This document shows, in pieces, positions 46,585 through 54,948 of a DNA stretch of 64,000 nucleotides (its first letter is position 1; every line of letters starts with the position of its first letter). The DNA lies in contig JAENZP010000002.1 in NCBI GenBank assembly GCA_016841205.1, positions 186,001 to 250,000 of the forward strand, given 5' to 3'. The notes beneath the pieces were generated by a model, which saw only the letters and a program-made list of their open reading frames with translations, did no database searches and was not told the DNA's origin. A program made the translations under genes and the position numbers. The DNA comes from Desulfoscipio geothermicus. Lineage in GTDB: Bacteria > Bacillota > Desulfotomaculia > Desulfotomaculales > Desulfallaceae.

Positions 46585-47487
46585 TTAAATTTTGTTAGCC
46601 AGGGCAATAAAAACGTCTTCCAGCGAGGGTGCGATAGGCTTGGCCGGCACCCCCGTAAATTCCTCGATAACCGCCAGGCCGGCCACGTCCTCAAGCAGCA
46701 CGTGCAGCAGAAGACCGTGCACAGAGCATTCTTTTACATAAGGGAGCTGCTCGATGCTTTCCAAACGGTCCATAACATCAGGCAAATCCAACTCTACCAG
46801 GAAGCCTTCCAAAACGTTTTGCTTTAAATTGTCCGGAGTATCCACTGCCATCAGCCGGCCGGATGAGATAAAGGCAATTTTATCGCAGTACTCGGCCTCA
46901 TCCATAAAATGAGTGGTAACCATCACCGTAGTACCCTCGCCGGCCAAGCGCCTGATGATGTTGAAAAAACGGCGCCTGCTGGTGGGGCTGACTCCGCTGG
47001 TGGGCTCATCCAGGAACACGATAGCAGGACGGGCAATAATGGCACAGCCTAAAGCCAGCCTCTGCTTCCAGCCGCCGCTTAAATTGGCCGCCAGCTCATC
47101 CTCCCGGCCGGTCAGTCCGGCCATGTCCAGCATTTCCCGCACCCGGCTTTTTCTTTCCCGGCGGGGTATATTATATAGCCCGGCATAAAAATGCAGGTTT
47201 TCCGCTGCAGTTAAGTCATTGTACAGGCTGAATTTCTGGGACATGTAACCAATGCGTCGCTTAATTTTCTCGGTTTCCCGCGCCAGGTCGTAGCCTAATA
47301 CAGTTGCTGTGCCAGAGGTCGGCTCCAGTATGCCGCAAAGCATCCGGATAGCTGTGGTTTTTCCCGACCCGTTGGGCCCCAAAAAACCGTAAATTTCCCC
47401 AGGTTTAATCTGTAGGGTAAGTTTATCGACAGCTGTAAAATTGCCGAAAACTCTGGTCAGACGGTCGGTAGTTACCGCATATTCCAC
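46585..47487 (-). CDS. ABC exporter ATP-binding protein 2
   Basis: A 300-residue ATPase. Walker A is GFLGPNGSGKTTAIRMLCG, signature ANLSGGWKQRLALGCAIIAR, Walker B PAIVFLDEPTSGVSPTSRRR, and H-loop VTTHFMDEAEYC. The GTG start 47487 overlaps the stop of the preceding ATPase gene by one base (TAGTG) and has AGAGGTGG 4 nt upstream; a longer frame to 47556 is not credible. The C-terminal part resembles drug-exporter ATPases of the YbhF type. Confidence 0.92.
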   Translation of the reverse strand: MEYAVTTDRLTRVFGNFTAVDKLTLQIKPGEIYGFLGPNGSGKTTAIRMLCGILEPTSGTATVLGYDLARETEKIKRRIGYMSQKFSLYNDLTAAENLHFYAGLYNIPRRERKSRVREMLDMAGLTGREDELAANLSGGWKQRLALGCAIIARPAIVFLDEPTSGVSPTSRRRFFNIIRRLAGEGTTVMVTTHFMDEAEYCDKIAFISSGRLMAVDTPDNLKQNVLEGFLVELDLPDVMDRLESIEQLPYVKECSVHGLLLHVLLEDVAGLAVIEEFTGVPAKPIAPSLEDVFIALANKI

Positions 47488-48401
47488 TAAACCACCTCTT
47501 TTTCGGCCAGCACAATAAATACATCTTCCATTGTGGGGTTTACCTCCGACCAGCATAGCCCGCTTCCTAGACCACTTGCTTCCAGACGCTGTTCCATAGC
47601 CTGCCGGGCTGTCTGCACATCCTCCACCACCACGCGGTATTTATCACCGTAATAAGATACATCCACCAACTGGGGTAAACCGTTAAACAGCTCGGGCTGG
47701 CGAACATCAACCCGTACCTCCAGCACCCGATATGGGAAGCTGCTTTTCAGCCGGGCCGGCGAATCGGCCGCCACCACCCTGCCCCGGTCCATAAAAGCCA
47801 CCTTGGCACACAACTCGGCTTCATCCATGTAGGGCGTGGAAACTAAAATGGTCATACCCTTCCTGTTCAGCCCGTATAATACACGCCAAAATTCCTTACG
47901 GGACCCGGGGTCTACTCCATAGGTAGGCTCATCCAGCACCAACAGGCCGGGACGGGTAACCAGGGCACAAGTCAGAGCCAGTTTTTGCTTCATGCCGCCG
48001 GACAAATTATCGGCCAAACGGTCTTTAAAGGGCAATAGCCCGGTCATTTCCAGTATTTCTTCAGCACGTTCTTTTATCGTTGACCGGTTTATTTTATACA
48101 AGGCACCAAAAAAATTAATATTTTCCATTACCGTCAGGTCACCATAAAGACCGAACCGCTGGGGCATATAGCCAAGCATAGACCCGCCGGACCGTTTCTC
48201 GTGCCCTGCGGCGGGAGCTGTCAAAAGCACCCTTCCTCGATCAGGTACGATAAGCCCGCAAATCATACGCATCAGAGTAGTTTTACCAGCCCCGTCCGGG
48301 CCAACCAGACCGTAGATATCCCCTGCGGGCACATGTAAATTTACTTCATTAACTGCAATGACCGGGCCAAAACTTTTGCCCAGGTCTTCTGTTTTAATCA
48401 T
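47487..48401 (-). CDS. ABC exporter ATP-binding protein 1
   Basis: A ~304-residue ATPase. Walker A is [19 protein letters not shown], signature [20 protein letters not shown], Walker [21 protein letters not shown]. It pairs with the next gene; together they correspond to the two halves of the fused YbhF protein, so the active unit is probably a heterodimer. The start ATG 48401 lies 8 nt inside the end of the HlyD gene, with GAGGGA before it. Confidence 0.92.
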   Translation of the reverse strand: MIKTEDLGKSFGPVIAVNEVNLHVPAGDIYGLVGPDGAGKTTLMRMICGLIVPDRGRVLLTAPAAGHEKRSGGSMLGYMPQRFGLYGDLTVMENINFFGALYKINRSTIKERAEEILEMTGLLPFKDRLADNLSGGMKQKLALTCALVTRPGLLVLDEPTYGVDPGSRKEFWRVLYGLNRKGMTILVSTPYMDEAELCAKVAFMDRGRVVAADSPARLKSSFPYRVLEVRVDVRQPELFNGLPQLVDVSYYGDKYRVVVEDVQTARQAMEQRLEASGLGSGLCWSEVNPTMEDVFIVLAEKEVV

Positions 48402-49398
48402 TGGCTTCCCTCGGCCCAAAAGTCACGTCCGCCGGCATGCCCGGTTTTAAAACGCCCTCGGTATCATCAATTTTTATTTTTACGGCAAAAACCACGTTGG
48501 CCCGCTCTTGCTGTGTTTGGATAGTCTTGGGAGTAAATTCGCCCTGGGTGGCGATTTCCTCCACCACCCCTTTAAAGACTTTATCCATACCGCTAACAGC
48601 AAACTGTACCTGCTGGCCAAGTTTAATATGGGGCAGGTCAACGGTAGGTATATATACCTTGATCCAGAGGTCCTTTAAGTCGGCCACGGTGGCCAGGGAA
48701 GCTCCCATCTGCACGTATTCCCCCACCTCATAATTACTGGAAAGCACCACCCCTGCGATAGGAGAATAAACCTTCAAATCAGCCAGCATGGCGTCACTTG
48801 CCTTGAGTACAGCCTTGCTGCGCTCCACCTCCGCTTGGGCGGCCTTGATCTGCTCCGGCCGGCTGCCCGCCTCCAGCAGGTTCAGCTTGGCCTCGGCAGC
48901 CGCCAGCTGGTTTTTGGCCAACTCCGCGTTCGTCTTGGCTTTATCATAGTCCGCCTGGGGAACAGCGCCGTTTTGGAAAAGGGTCTCTATTCTGCCCAGG
49001 TCCGTAGTGGCCTCATCCAAATTTACCCGTGCAATGCTGACTCCGGACTCAGCCTCATTTTTCTCCTGCTCCCGGGCTCCGGATTGCAAATCAGCCAGCT
49101 GAGCCTCGGCCATTAACACGCCCAAAGCATCCCTCTCCCGCTGGGCCGCCAGATCACTGCGGGAAAGCTCGGCTACCAGCTGACCACCGGTAACGGTGTC
49201 GCCGGTGTCTGCGGCCAACATGGCAATCGTCCCCGCCGTTTTTACGTTTAGCTCCACCGTGGTGGCCTCGATAGTACCGGTGGCTTGGATAAGTGCAGCT
49301 TCACGTTGGTAATAATGTTCATAAGCCCAGTAAGCGCCTGCCGCCAGCAATAATAACACCAACACAGCCGCAGCCTTTTTTTTGATATTCATAGTCAT
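48394..49398 (-). CDS. HlyD/YbhG-type membrane fusion protein
   Basis: A ~334-residue periplasmic-adaptor-like protein, anchored by one N-terminal helix ([20 protein letters not shown]). The biotinyl-lipoyl half-motifs are [20 protein letters not shown] and [20 protein letters not shown], separated by a coiled-coil hairpin (about 80-200). In a Gram-positive cell it probably works as an extracytoplasmic partner of the exporter. The start is ATG 49398 or the next ATG two codons later. It is first in the operon behind the palindromic operator. Confidence 0.88.
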   Translation of the reverse strand: MTMNIKKKAAAVLVLLLLAAGAYWAYEHYYQREAALIQATGTIEATTVELNVKTAGTIAMLAADTGDTVTGGQLVAELSRSDLAAQRERDALGVLMAEAQLADLQSGAREQEKNEAESGVSIARVNLDEATTDLGRIETLFQNGAVPQADYDKAKTNAELAKNQLAAAEAKLNLLEAGSRPEQIKAAQAEVERSKAVLKASDAMLADLKVYSPIAGVVLSSNYEVGEYVQMGASLATVADLKDLWIKVYIPTVDLPHIKLGQQVQFAVSGMDKVFKGVVEEIATQGEFTPKTIQTQQERANVVFAVKIKIDDTEGVLKPGMPADVTFGPREAND

Positions 49399-49439
49399 CA
49401 CTCTTTTCGCTAACTGGTTTATTAAGCAGTCAAACAAAA

Positions 49440-49475
49440 CTAAGTAAACTAAATATACTAAATTAGTTTACTTAG
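49440..49475. promoter_or_regulatory. 36-bp palindromic operator for the exporter operon
   Basis: CTAAGTAAACTAA (49440-49452) and TTAGTTTACTTAG (49463-49475) are a perfect 13-bp inverted repeat with a 10-nt spacer. It lies 42 nt upstream of the HlyD start, where a promoter should be. Size and position fit a TetR-family operator, and the regulator encoded at the end of the same operon is the candidate. Confidence 0.8.
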
Positions 49476-49568
49476 CAATATAATAACACTGCATCTGATT
49501 AATGGCAATATTTTTAATATTACCTACCGGCATTTTCCGCAACACCCGTTTGCTGTGGAAAAAAGATA

Positions 49569-49599
49569 AACGCACCGTACATTCAGTTAACGGTGCGTT
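49569..49599 (-). terminator. Terminator of the M48 peptidase gene
   Basis: AACGCACCGT and ACGGTGCGTT pair perfectly over 10 bp; on the minus strand a T-rich stretch (TTTATCTTTTTT) follows. Confidence 0.82.
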
Positions 49600-49687
49600 G
49601 GCAATTACCAATGTTTAAGTTAAGCGCTCATTGTTAACAACATCTTAAAGTTTTCCGCTGCCCTCAGTACATCATATGATACTTCTA

Positions 49688-50917
49688 TTATTTAGCAGCC
49701 TGATGTATGGCCTTGATCCTGGCTAGGGCCGGTGGGTGACTATAACTAAACCATTCTATAAAAGCAGGCGGAGCAACGTCGGACAAGTTCTTGCCGGCCA
49801 GGTCCACCTGCAGCCGCTCAGCAGCCGGGGCATCACCAGTCAGCTGCACTGCCACCCGATCGGCCTCAAACTCCATGTTCCGGGAAAAGTGGTTCATTAG
49901 AGGGCTGGCGGCAAAGGAAACCAGCGTCATAAATAAGACAATGACCGACCATGTGTAAGGCGGGTAATGCCCGTAAGGTAATATATTTGGTATAGTGGTT
50001 TTCAATGCTATAAACAACAGACCCCAGATGATGAAATTGGCCAGCACTCCCAAGCCCAGTCCTATAACAATATGCCCCTGGCGCCAGTGAGCCATTTCAT
50101 GGGCTACCACCGCCTTAACTTCATCAGGAGAGTAATCAGCAAGCAGGTTATCATACAATACAATGCGTCTGGTGCTGCCAAGGCCGGTGAAATAAGCGTT
50201 GGCCTTGGTGGTACGCTGGCTGGCGTCCATCACCAGCACCCGATTCACCGGCAGAAGCGCTTTTTGGGAAAGCTCATCCACCATAGCTAATACCGCCGGG
50301 TCTTTGGTTGGCTCAAAGCGGTTAAACAATGGGGAAACCAGCACCGGCCAGAGAAAACTCTGTACCACCAGCCACAGTGATAAAAAAGCCGCGCCCACCA
50401 GCCACCAGGTACTGGACCAGCGTCCCATAATCCAAAACAGCAAGGCCACTCCCACAGCGGACAGCACCACTTCTAAACCGGCGGATTTGAAATAGTCCAG
50501 CCACCAACTTCCCAGCGATTGAGTAGAAAATCCCCAGCGATGCTGCCAGTAGAAGCTGCCAAACAGGTCAAAGGGCAGGTTAATCATCCGCAGCAGCAGC
50601 CACAGTACTAAAAAGAAGGCGACATAGCTCACCAACCCACTCCCGGTGAACTGCTGAATCCACCGGGAAAGTGCCGCAGCCCGGCCCCCAAACACCAACC
50701 ACAGCAAAAAAGCTATTTGCACGATAAAGCCGCCAATAAACACCAACCGCATTCCCCGCACATAGTCACGTCCTTGACTTACCTGCCGGGCGCTAAAATA
50801 TTGGCTGATCTCCGGGTTTACCCGGCCGGGGAACAGCGTAAACCATAGAAAAAGCAGGCTGAATACGCCGGTCAGCATAATCAGCATTAACCAGATGCTG
50901 TTTAATTTTAGCTGCAA
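49688..50917 (-). CDS. M48-family (Ste24/HtpX-type) membrane metalloprotease
   Basis: A ~409-residue integral membrane protease. The zinc motif HExxH is AVVAHEMAHWRQGHIVIGLG (about 275), and the third ligand Glu is in MEFEADRVAVQLTGD. There are six or more membrane helices (IWLMLIMLTGVFSLLFLWFT, VRGMRLVFIGGFIVQIAFLL and on). It resembles CAAX-protease-type Ste24 more than HtpX in length. The start is TTG 50917, 7 nt after GGGAGG; ATGs at 50932 and 50923 are too close to or upstream of that site. Probably quality control of membrane proteins. Confidence 0.88.
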   Translation of the reverse strand: MQLKLNSIWLMLIMLTGVFSLLFLWFTLFPGRVNPEISQYFSARQVSQGRDYVRGMRLVFIGGFIVQIAFLLWLVFGGRAAALSRWIQQFTGSGLVSYVAFFLVLWLLLRMINLPFDLFGSFYWQHRWGFSTQSLGSWWLDYFKSAGLEVVLSAVGVALLFWIMGRWSSTWWLVGAAFLSLWLVVQSFLWPVLVSPLFNRFEPTKDPAVLAMVDELSQKALLPVNRVLVMDASQRTTKANAYFTGLGSTRRIVLYDNLLADYSPDEVKAVVAHEMAHWRQGHIVIGLGLGVLANFIIWGLLFIALKTTIPNILPYGHYPPYTWSVIVLFMTLVSFAASPLMNHFSRNMEFEADRVAVQLTGDAPAAERLQVDLAGKNLSDVAPPAFIEWFSYSHPPALARIKAIHQAAK

Positions 50918-51042
50918 ATGCATTCCTCCCATGCTATAAAATAAAATCCAAGCTGTATATCAGGTTATGTATAAATGCATTGCATTATGCCATTTAACAA
51001 TATAGTAGGAAAGCACAACCGGGCACCATAGGCCGGTGGCGC

Positions 51043-51681
51043 TTAAATTAAGTTTAAACGATCTCCGGCATCCCCCAGTCCAGGTACTATATATGCGTTG
51101 TCGTTTAGGCCCGGGTCAATAACCGCCGTGATTATCTTAATTTCCGGAAACCTTTTATGCACCTGGGTAATCCCCTGTTCTACCGCCAAAGCGCAAACTA
51201 ATGTAATTTGCTCCGGTTTATAGCCTTTAGCAGTGATTAATTCCAGGGTTTTAACGCTGCTGTTACCTGTAGCCAGCATGGGATCCACTACAAATACATG
51301 GTCAAAATCTACATAGCGATCCGGCACGGTATCCAGATAAACAACTGCCTGTAAGGTGTCGTGATCCCGGGCGACACCGATATGGGCCACTTTGGCGGCA
51401 GGCAAAATGGCCAAAAAGCTGTCCACGAACCCCAGGCCGGCACGCAAAATAGGCACCAGCAGTACTCTGCCGTCGCGCAACCTGGAACAGTTTATCTCCA
51501 TGTCCAGCGGCGTCACCACAGGCTCCGTTACACATTCAATATCCCTGGTAGCTTCTATAGCTAAAAGCAGGCCCAACCTTTTTAATTCCTTGCGAAAGGA
51601 TTCGGTTTCCGTCCGTTTGTCTCGTAAAATACGCAAACAGTTTCCGGCCACCGGGTGGTTCAACACAACTACTGAACTCAT
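51043..51681 (-). CDS. upp: Uracil phosphoribosyltransferase
   Basis: A 212-residue salvage enzyme forming UMP from uracil and PRPP. It starts MSSVVVLNHPVAGNCLRIL (ATG 51681 behind GGAGG). VLLVPILRAGLGFVDSFL, the PRPP loop VFVVDPMLATGNSSVKTLEL, and the uracil-binding end TAVIDPGLNDNAYIVPGLGD with AGDRLN are all present. It is a single gene; the usual neighbours (glyA, atp genes) are absent. Confidence 0.97.
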   Translation of the reverse strand: MSSVVVLNHPVAGNCLRILRDKRTETESFRKELKRLGLLLAIEATRDIECVTEPVVTPLDMEINCSRLRDGRVLLVPILRAGLGFVDSFLAILPAAKVAHIGVARDHDTLQAVVYLDTVPDRYVDFDHVFVVDPMLATGNSSVKTLELITAKGYKPEQITLVCALAVEQGITQVHKRFPEIKIITAVIDPGLNDNAYIVPGLGDAGDRLNLI

Positions 51682-51779
51682 ATGCTTAAACCTCCATTTC
51701 ATTACATTTATATAACTTATTAAGTAATGTCAGCAAATACTACGTGTTTTTTACTTTCATTTTACCACAGCATAAGAAA

Positions 51780-51801
51780 CCCTCCTCCCAAAGGAAGAGG
51801 G
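51780..51801 (-). terminator. Terminator-like hairpin after the hairpin array
   Basis: On the minus strand CCCTCTTCC and GGGAGGAGGG form a GC-rich stem with one mismatch and a 4-nt loop, followed by TTTCTTATG. It would end a transcript coming through thiC and the array at 51810-52228. Confidence 0.6.
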
Positions 51802-51809
51802 TCTCTATG

Positions 51810-52228
51810 TTATAAGCCCGTAATGACCTTCGCTACGACTATTACGCGTATCTACGTAGCCCATGACAATCTTTCGACTGCCATGAACCATTACGACACC
51901 CGCAATAATCTTTGCTCGACTATTATGGATACCTGATGAGCCTGCACCAATCTCTCGACTGATACAAACCCAAACAAAATTTAATTAAATTTTTCGGCAC
52001 CCATAATAATCTTAGCTCGACCGATAAACATCCCTTACGACCATATGACAATCTTTAGGACTGCCATACAGCCTGCCGGAACATTTACCGATCTGCCCGC
52101 CGGCTAATACCGAGCCTGTTTGACCCGATATTAACCTTTGGCCGACTGTTACAAAGCCTTGCGACCTTGTAACAATCTTGGCTCGGCCATTACGAACCTT
52201 ACGATAGTTATTATGACCTGATAATGAA
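51810..52228 (-). ncRNA. Tandem array of ~10 RNA hairpins, ~41-nt period (unknown)
   Basis: Between thiC and upp lies 419 nt with no coding frame. Hairpin centres are near 51833, 51874, 51914, 51955, 52015, 52056, 52097, 52140, 52181 and 52218, so steps are about 41 nt, except one 60-nt step with an A+T insert and a short last step. On the minus strand (the thiC strand) the units share AGTCGAGCAAAGATT-like cores: AGTC and GATT pair, closed by GAAA or GAGA tetraloops or a 5-7-nt loop. Outer stems change in sequence but keep pairing: CATGGCAGTC/GATTGTCATG, TATGGCAGTC/GATTGTCATA, GTAATGGCC/GATTGTTAC, AATAGTC/GATTATT. Linkers also share GTCGTAAGG or CAGGCTC words. This compensatory change argues for a structured RNA. 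I know no described family of this form. Confidence 0.65.
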
Positions 52229-52258
52229 CAATTATAAGTGGAATATTATTGAAATTTT

Positions 52259-53557
52259 TTAGCACAATGGACCTGATCTTTGAAGTACCTTATTCATATT
52301 GCGCACAGCGCACATTTTACCGCACATGGTACAGGTGTCTTCATTTTCGGGTTGCGACTCGGCCCGGTATTGCCTGGCTTTTTCCGGATCAATGGCCAGC
52401 TCAAACATCCGGGGCCAGTCCAAACAGCGCCTGGCATCGCTCATATCATCGTCCCACTGCCGTGCCCCGGCAATTCCTTTGGCTATATCACCGGCGTGAG
52501 CAGCAATACGGGAAGCCATAATCCCTTCTTTCATGTCTTCCAGCGTAGGCAGGCGAAGGTGTTCGGCAGGTGTAACGTAGCAAAGGAAATCCGCGCCGCT
52601 GGCCGCAGCAATAGCCCCGCCAATAGCGCTGGTAATGTGGTCGTAACCGGGCGCGATATCTGTGACCAGCGGGCCAAGCACGTAAAAGGGAGCACCATGA
52701 CAGAGTTTCTTTTCTAAAATCATATTAGCGGCAATTTCATTTAAGGGCATATGTCCGGGGCCTTCGATCATCACCTGTACACCTCTCGCCCAGGCTCTGC
52801 GGGTTAGTTCACCCAGGACGATCAGTTCATGAACCTGCATGGGATCAGTGGCATCTTTAAGACTGCCCGGGCGGCAGGCATCACCCAGGCTGATCGTTAC
52901 ATCATAACGACTGCATATATCCAGCAGATCATCATAATATTCATAAAAAGGATTTTCCCGGTCATTCAGTTCCATCCAGGTGTACAAAAGAGCGCCTCCC
53001 CTGGAAACAATATTGGTCAAACGGCTGTTTTTTTTGAATGTGGCCGCAATATCCCGGTTTATCCCCGCATGGATGGTCATAAAATCCACACCATCCCGGG
53101 CATGCTTTTCCACTACGCCCAATAATTCGTCTACAGTAATGGTTTCCAGCTCTTTATCGTATAAGCCTACCGCATCATAAACCGGGACGGTGCCAATAGC
53201 CGCGCTTGACATATCAATCAGGCGGCGCCTGAACTCTTCGGTTTTGCCATAACAGCTTAAATCCATTATGGCATCTGCTTGCAGCTGCAGAGCATAGCGC
53301 ACTTTTTCCAATTCGGTCTCTATATTGCAGCAATCCTGGGAAACGCCAAGGTTAACATTGATTTTGGTTTTCATTCCCTCACCAATCCCGCAGGGGTCCA
53401 GGGAAAAGTGGTTCTTGTTGGCCGGAATAACCACCCGGCCCCTGGCCACCAGTTCCAGAAGCCTGGTCACATCTATATTTTCTTTGCGGGCTACTGCCTC
53501 CATTTGCCCGGTTATTATACCCTGACGGGCAGCATCCATTTGGGTATTATAACTCAT
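52259..53557 (-). CDS. thiC: Phosphomethylpyrimidine synthase (ThiC)
   Basis: A 432-residue radical SAM enzyme turning aminoimidazole ribotide into HMP-phosphate for thiamine. ATG 53557 has AAGGAGG 6 nt upstream. Signatures: [11 protein letters not shown]-type [41 protein letters not shown], and [20 protein letters not shown]. The C-terminal Fe-S motif reads [12 protein letters not shown], that is C-x2-C-x3-C, one residue shorter than the classical C-x2-C-x4-C. This is the short form found in archaea and many anaerobes. It is controlled by the TPP riboswitch at 53643-53727. Confidence 0.96.
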   Translation of the reverse strand: MSYNTQMDAARQGIITGQMEAVARKENIDVTRLLELVARGRVVIPANKNHFSLDPCGIGEGMKTKINVNLGVSQDCCNIETELEKVRYALQLQADAIMDLSCYGKTEEFRRRLIDMSSAAIGTVPVYDAVGLYDKELETITVDELLGVVEKHARDGVDFMTIHAGINRDIAATFKKNSRLTNIVSRGGALLYTWMELNDRENPFYEYYDDLLDICSRYDVTISLGDACRPGSLKDATDPMQVHELIVLGELTRRAWARGVQVMIEGPGHMPLNEIAANMILEKKLCHGAPFYVLGPLVTDIAPGYDHITSAIGGAIAAASGADFLCYVTPAEHLRLPTLEDMKEGIMASRIAAHAGDIAKGIAGARQWDDDMSDARRCLDWPRMFELAIDPEKARQYRAESQPENEDTCTMCGKMCAVRNMNKVLQRSGPLC

Positions 53558-53599
53558 CAAAATCCTCCTTGCGTCATATTTCATTAGGTTAATCAAGCA

Positions 53600-53633
53600 C
53601 AAAAAACGCACCATGTAAGTCAGGTGCGCTTTT
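53600..53633 (-). terminator. Attenuator terminator of the thiC riboswitch
   Basis: GCGCACC and GGTGCG (53628-53623 and 53612-53607 on the minus strand) form a stem followed by TTTTTT, between the TPP aptamer and the thiC ribosome site. TPP binding would favour it. Confidence 0.85.
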
Positions 53634-53642
53634 TTCACTATA

Positions 53643-53727
53643 CCTTCCCTACGCGGGCATTACCCCGATCAGGTTCATGGGTCAGGACTCAAAAGCCCTT
53701 TCTCAGCCCATAACATGAGCTCCCCAA
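53643..53727 (-). promoter_or_regulatory. TPP riboswitch (THI element)
   Basis: The minus strand contains, in order, GGGGAGC, GGGCTGAGA, an ACCCATGAACCTGATC segment, GGGTAATGCC and CGCGTAGGGAA, the conserved parts of the thiamine pyrophosphate aptamer. Helices P1-P5 can be drawn. A terminator follows, so control is by premature termination of thiC. Confidence 0.95.
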
Positions 53728-54124
53728 ATTTTTATTTAGTTATATGTAATTAAATTTAGCATTTCTTTAATGTACCAGATGTTTATCCCTTACGCGATCC
53801 ATATTTACCACCTGGTATTTCTATAACTATAGTGTAGCACTTATCTAATTACAGAACAAGGGTTAGACCACCGGTAACCTACCTCAGTAATTATCGCTTA
53901 ATATCTCCGGCAACTCCCGGCGGGAAGGGCGCTTACTACGCCTCCTTAGGTGGTATTAATGAGACATGGGCAGACATGGGGACTTTTTGTTTAATAATAG
54001 TGAGGTAGATAATAAAAACAAGTGATATAGGAATTTACCATTATGTCGAGAGGTACAGACCAGAAACTAATTTTTTGTGATGGGGATTTTGTGATGAGAA
54101 TAATGAAATAAAAGGATTATCTCA
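53728..54124. other. Intergenic region with a possible structured element
   Basis: No gene. At 53867-53954, ACCACC and GGTGGT close an 88-nt stretch that contains CCGG/CCGG and GGCG/CGCC short hairpins. The remainder up to 54124 has several open but start-less frames and no recognisable product. Confidence 0.35.
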
Positions 54125-54180
54125 GCAGACAGGAACAAACCTAAGACAATTGGCACGATATTAGGAATAGGCCTGTCTGC
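54125..54180 (-). terminator. Long imperfect hairpin after the orphan gene
   Basis: GCAGACAGG (54125-54133) pairs with CCTGTCTGC (54172-54180), with an inner CCTAA/TTAGG pair. It lies 18 nt beyond the stop of the orphan gene (54198) and may end that transcript, although the T-run is poor. Confidence 0.45.
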
Positions 54181-54197
54181 TTAACTCTCGTATTTGT

Positions 54198-54611
54198 TTA
54201 GGCATTTTTTTTTCTCTTAATAGTATTTTTAAGGCTCTTCTCAATGTAAGCAAGTTTAAAATTGCCATCTTTATTAATAACGACAACATAGCCTTTCAAA
54301 AACAACTTGTAATCGTTTTTAGCCTCGTTCAATATATAATTTATAATTTTTCTTCTTATTTCGTTTTGATTTTTATCAATGGGATAGAAAAAAAATGTAG
54401 TCCTGGACCCATTAAGATTTTTAATTTCAACCCTAACTAAGAGTTTGTTATCAGCCAAATTCGAATATGCCTTATAAGGGTTAAGAACTTTGCAGTTAAG
54501 CCCTCCTAACCTGGTACATATATCATTAAGTTCCACCTCTTTCTCATTATGCATTCCAATAACCTCGCCGCGCCTAAACGAAACAAGAAAGTCACCAAAT
54601 TTATACTCCAC
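54198..54611 (-). CDS. Orphan protein under Moco-type riboswitch control
   Basis: A 137-residue protein starting at GTG 54611, seven nt after AGGAGGTGA (VEYKFGDFLVSFRRGEVIGM). It has no signal peptide or membrane helix. It shows alternating beta-rich segments (LLVRVEIKNLNGSRTTFFFY, YKLFLKGYVVVINKDGNFKL) and a basic tail (EKSLKNTIKRKKNA). Cys are at LNDICTRLGGLNCKVL. I recognise no family. Directly upstream are a Moco-type riboswitch (54683-54780) and its terminator (54639-54671), the same control as tupA. A role in molybdenum/tungsten uptake or cofactor use is therefore likely but not shown. Candidates: metal or cofactor binding, or a small regulator. Confidence 0.7.
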   Translation of the reverse strand: MEYKFGDFLVSFRRGEVIGMHNEKEVELNDICTRLGGLNCKVLNPYKAYSNLADNKLLVRVEIKNLNGSRTTFFFYPIDKNQNEIRRKIINYILNEAKNDYKLFLKGYVVVINKDGNFKLAYIEKSLKNTIKRKKNA

Positions 54612-54638
54612 TTTGTCACCTCCTAATAAAAATAGAAA

Positions 54639-54671
54639 AAGCTTTGCCCCATTACAAAAGGACAAAGCTTT
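54639..54671 (-). terminator. Attenuator terminator of riboswitch copy 1
   Basis: AAGCTTTG and CAAAGCTT (54670-54663 and 54646-54639 on the minus strand) form a stem followed by TTTTCTATTTTT, between the aptamer and the orphan gene. Confidence 0.8.
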
Positions 54672-54682
54672 ACAGCAAAATA

Positions 54683-54780
54683 AAGCTCAATTCTCCTTTC
54701 CACAATGGGAGGCACAATAGTTTCCCCATGCACCCTAAAGGCCGGGCAACCATACCTTTGGCTAAGGTCACCGAGCTCAG
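54683..54780 (-). promoter_or_regulatory. Moco/Tuco-type riboswitch, copy 1
   Basis: Minus strand: GAGCTC (P1), GGTATGGTTGCC, CCTTTAGGGT, GGGGAAAC, GTGCCTCCCATTGTGGAAAG and closing GAGCTT. The same blocks in the same order occur in copy 2 (55985-56087) in front of tupA. The GGTTGCC, GGGAAAC, GCCTCCC and GGAAAG blocks correspond to the molybdenum/tungsten cofactor aptamer as I recall it. Two copies in one locus, one before a tungstate-binding protein, strengthen the call. Confidence 0.78.
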
Positions 54781-54881
54781 AGATTTGATTTATGTATATT
54801 CTTATGACTGACGTGGTTAAACAGAAATATAGCAAAGAGTGATTGGTAATTAGGCCTTACTACCGCTTAGGAGTGGGAAAT

Positions 54882-54931
54882 GGTTATGGAAGCCGGCTTC
54901 AACTTAACCTAACGGCCGGCTTTCCATAACC
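54882..54931 (-). terminator. Long terminator hairpin after tupA
   Basis: GGTTATGGAAGCCGGC (from 54882) pairs with GCCGGCTTTCCATAACC (to 54931) with one bulge, 16 bp, 18 nt downstream of the tupA stop. Confidence 0.75.
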
Positions 54932-54948
54932 TTTAAAAATTACGGGTA

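Noticed and set aside
51810-52228. Hairpin array considered as a CRISPR array
   Set aside because: Repeats are degenerate, the variable parts are not unique spacers of constant size, and no cas genes are near. The pairing pattern fits structure instead.
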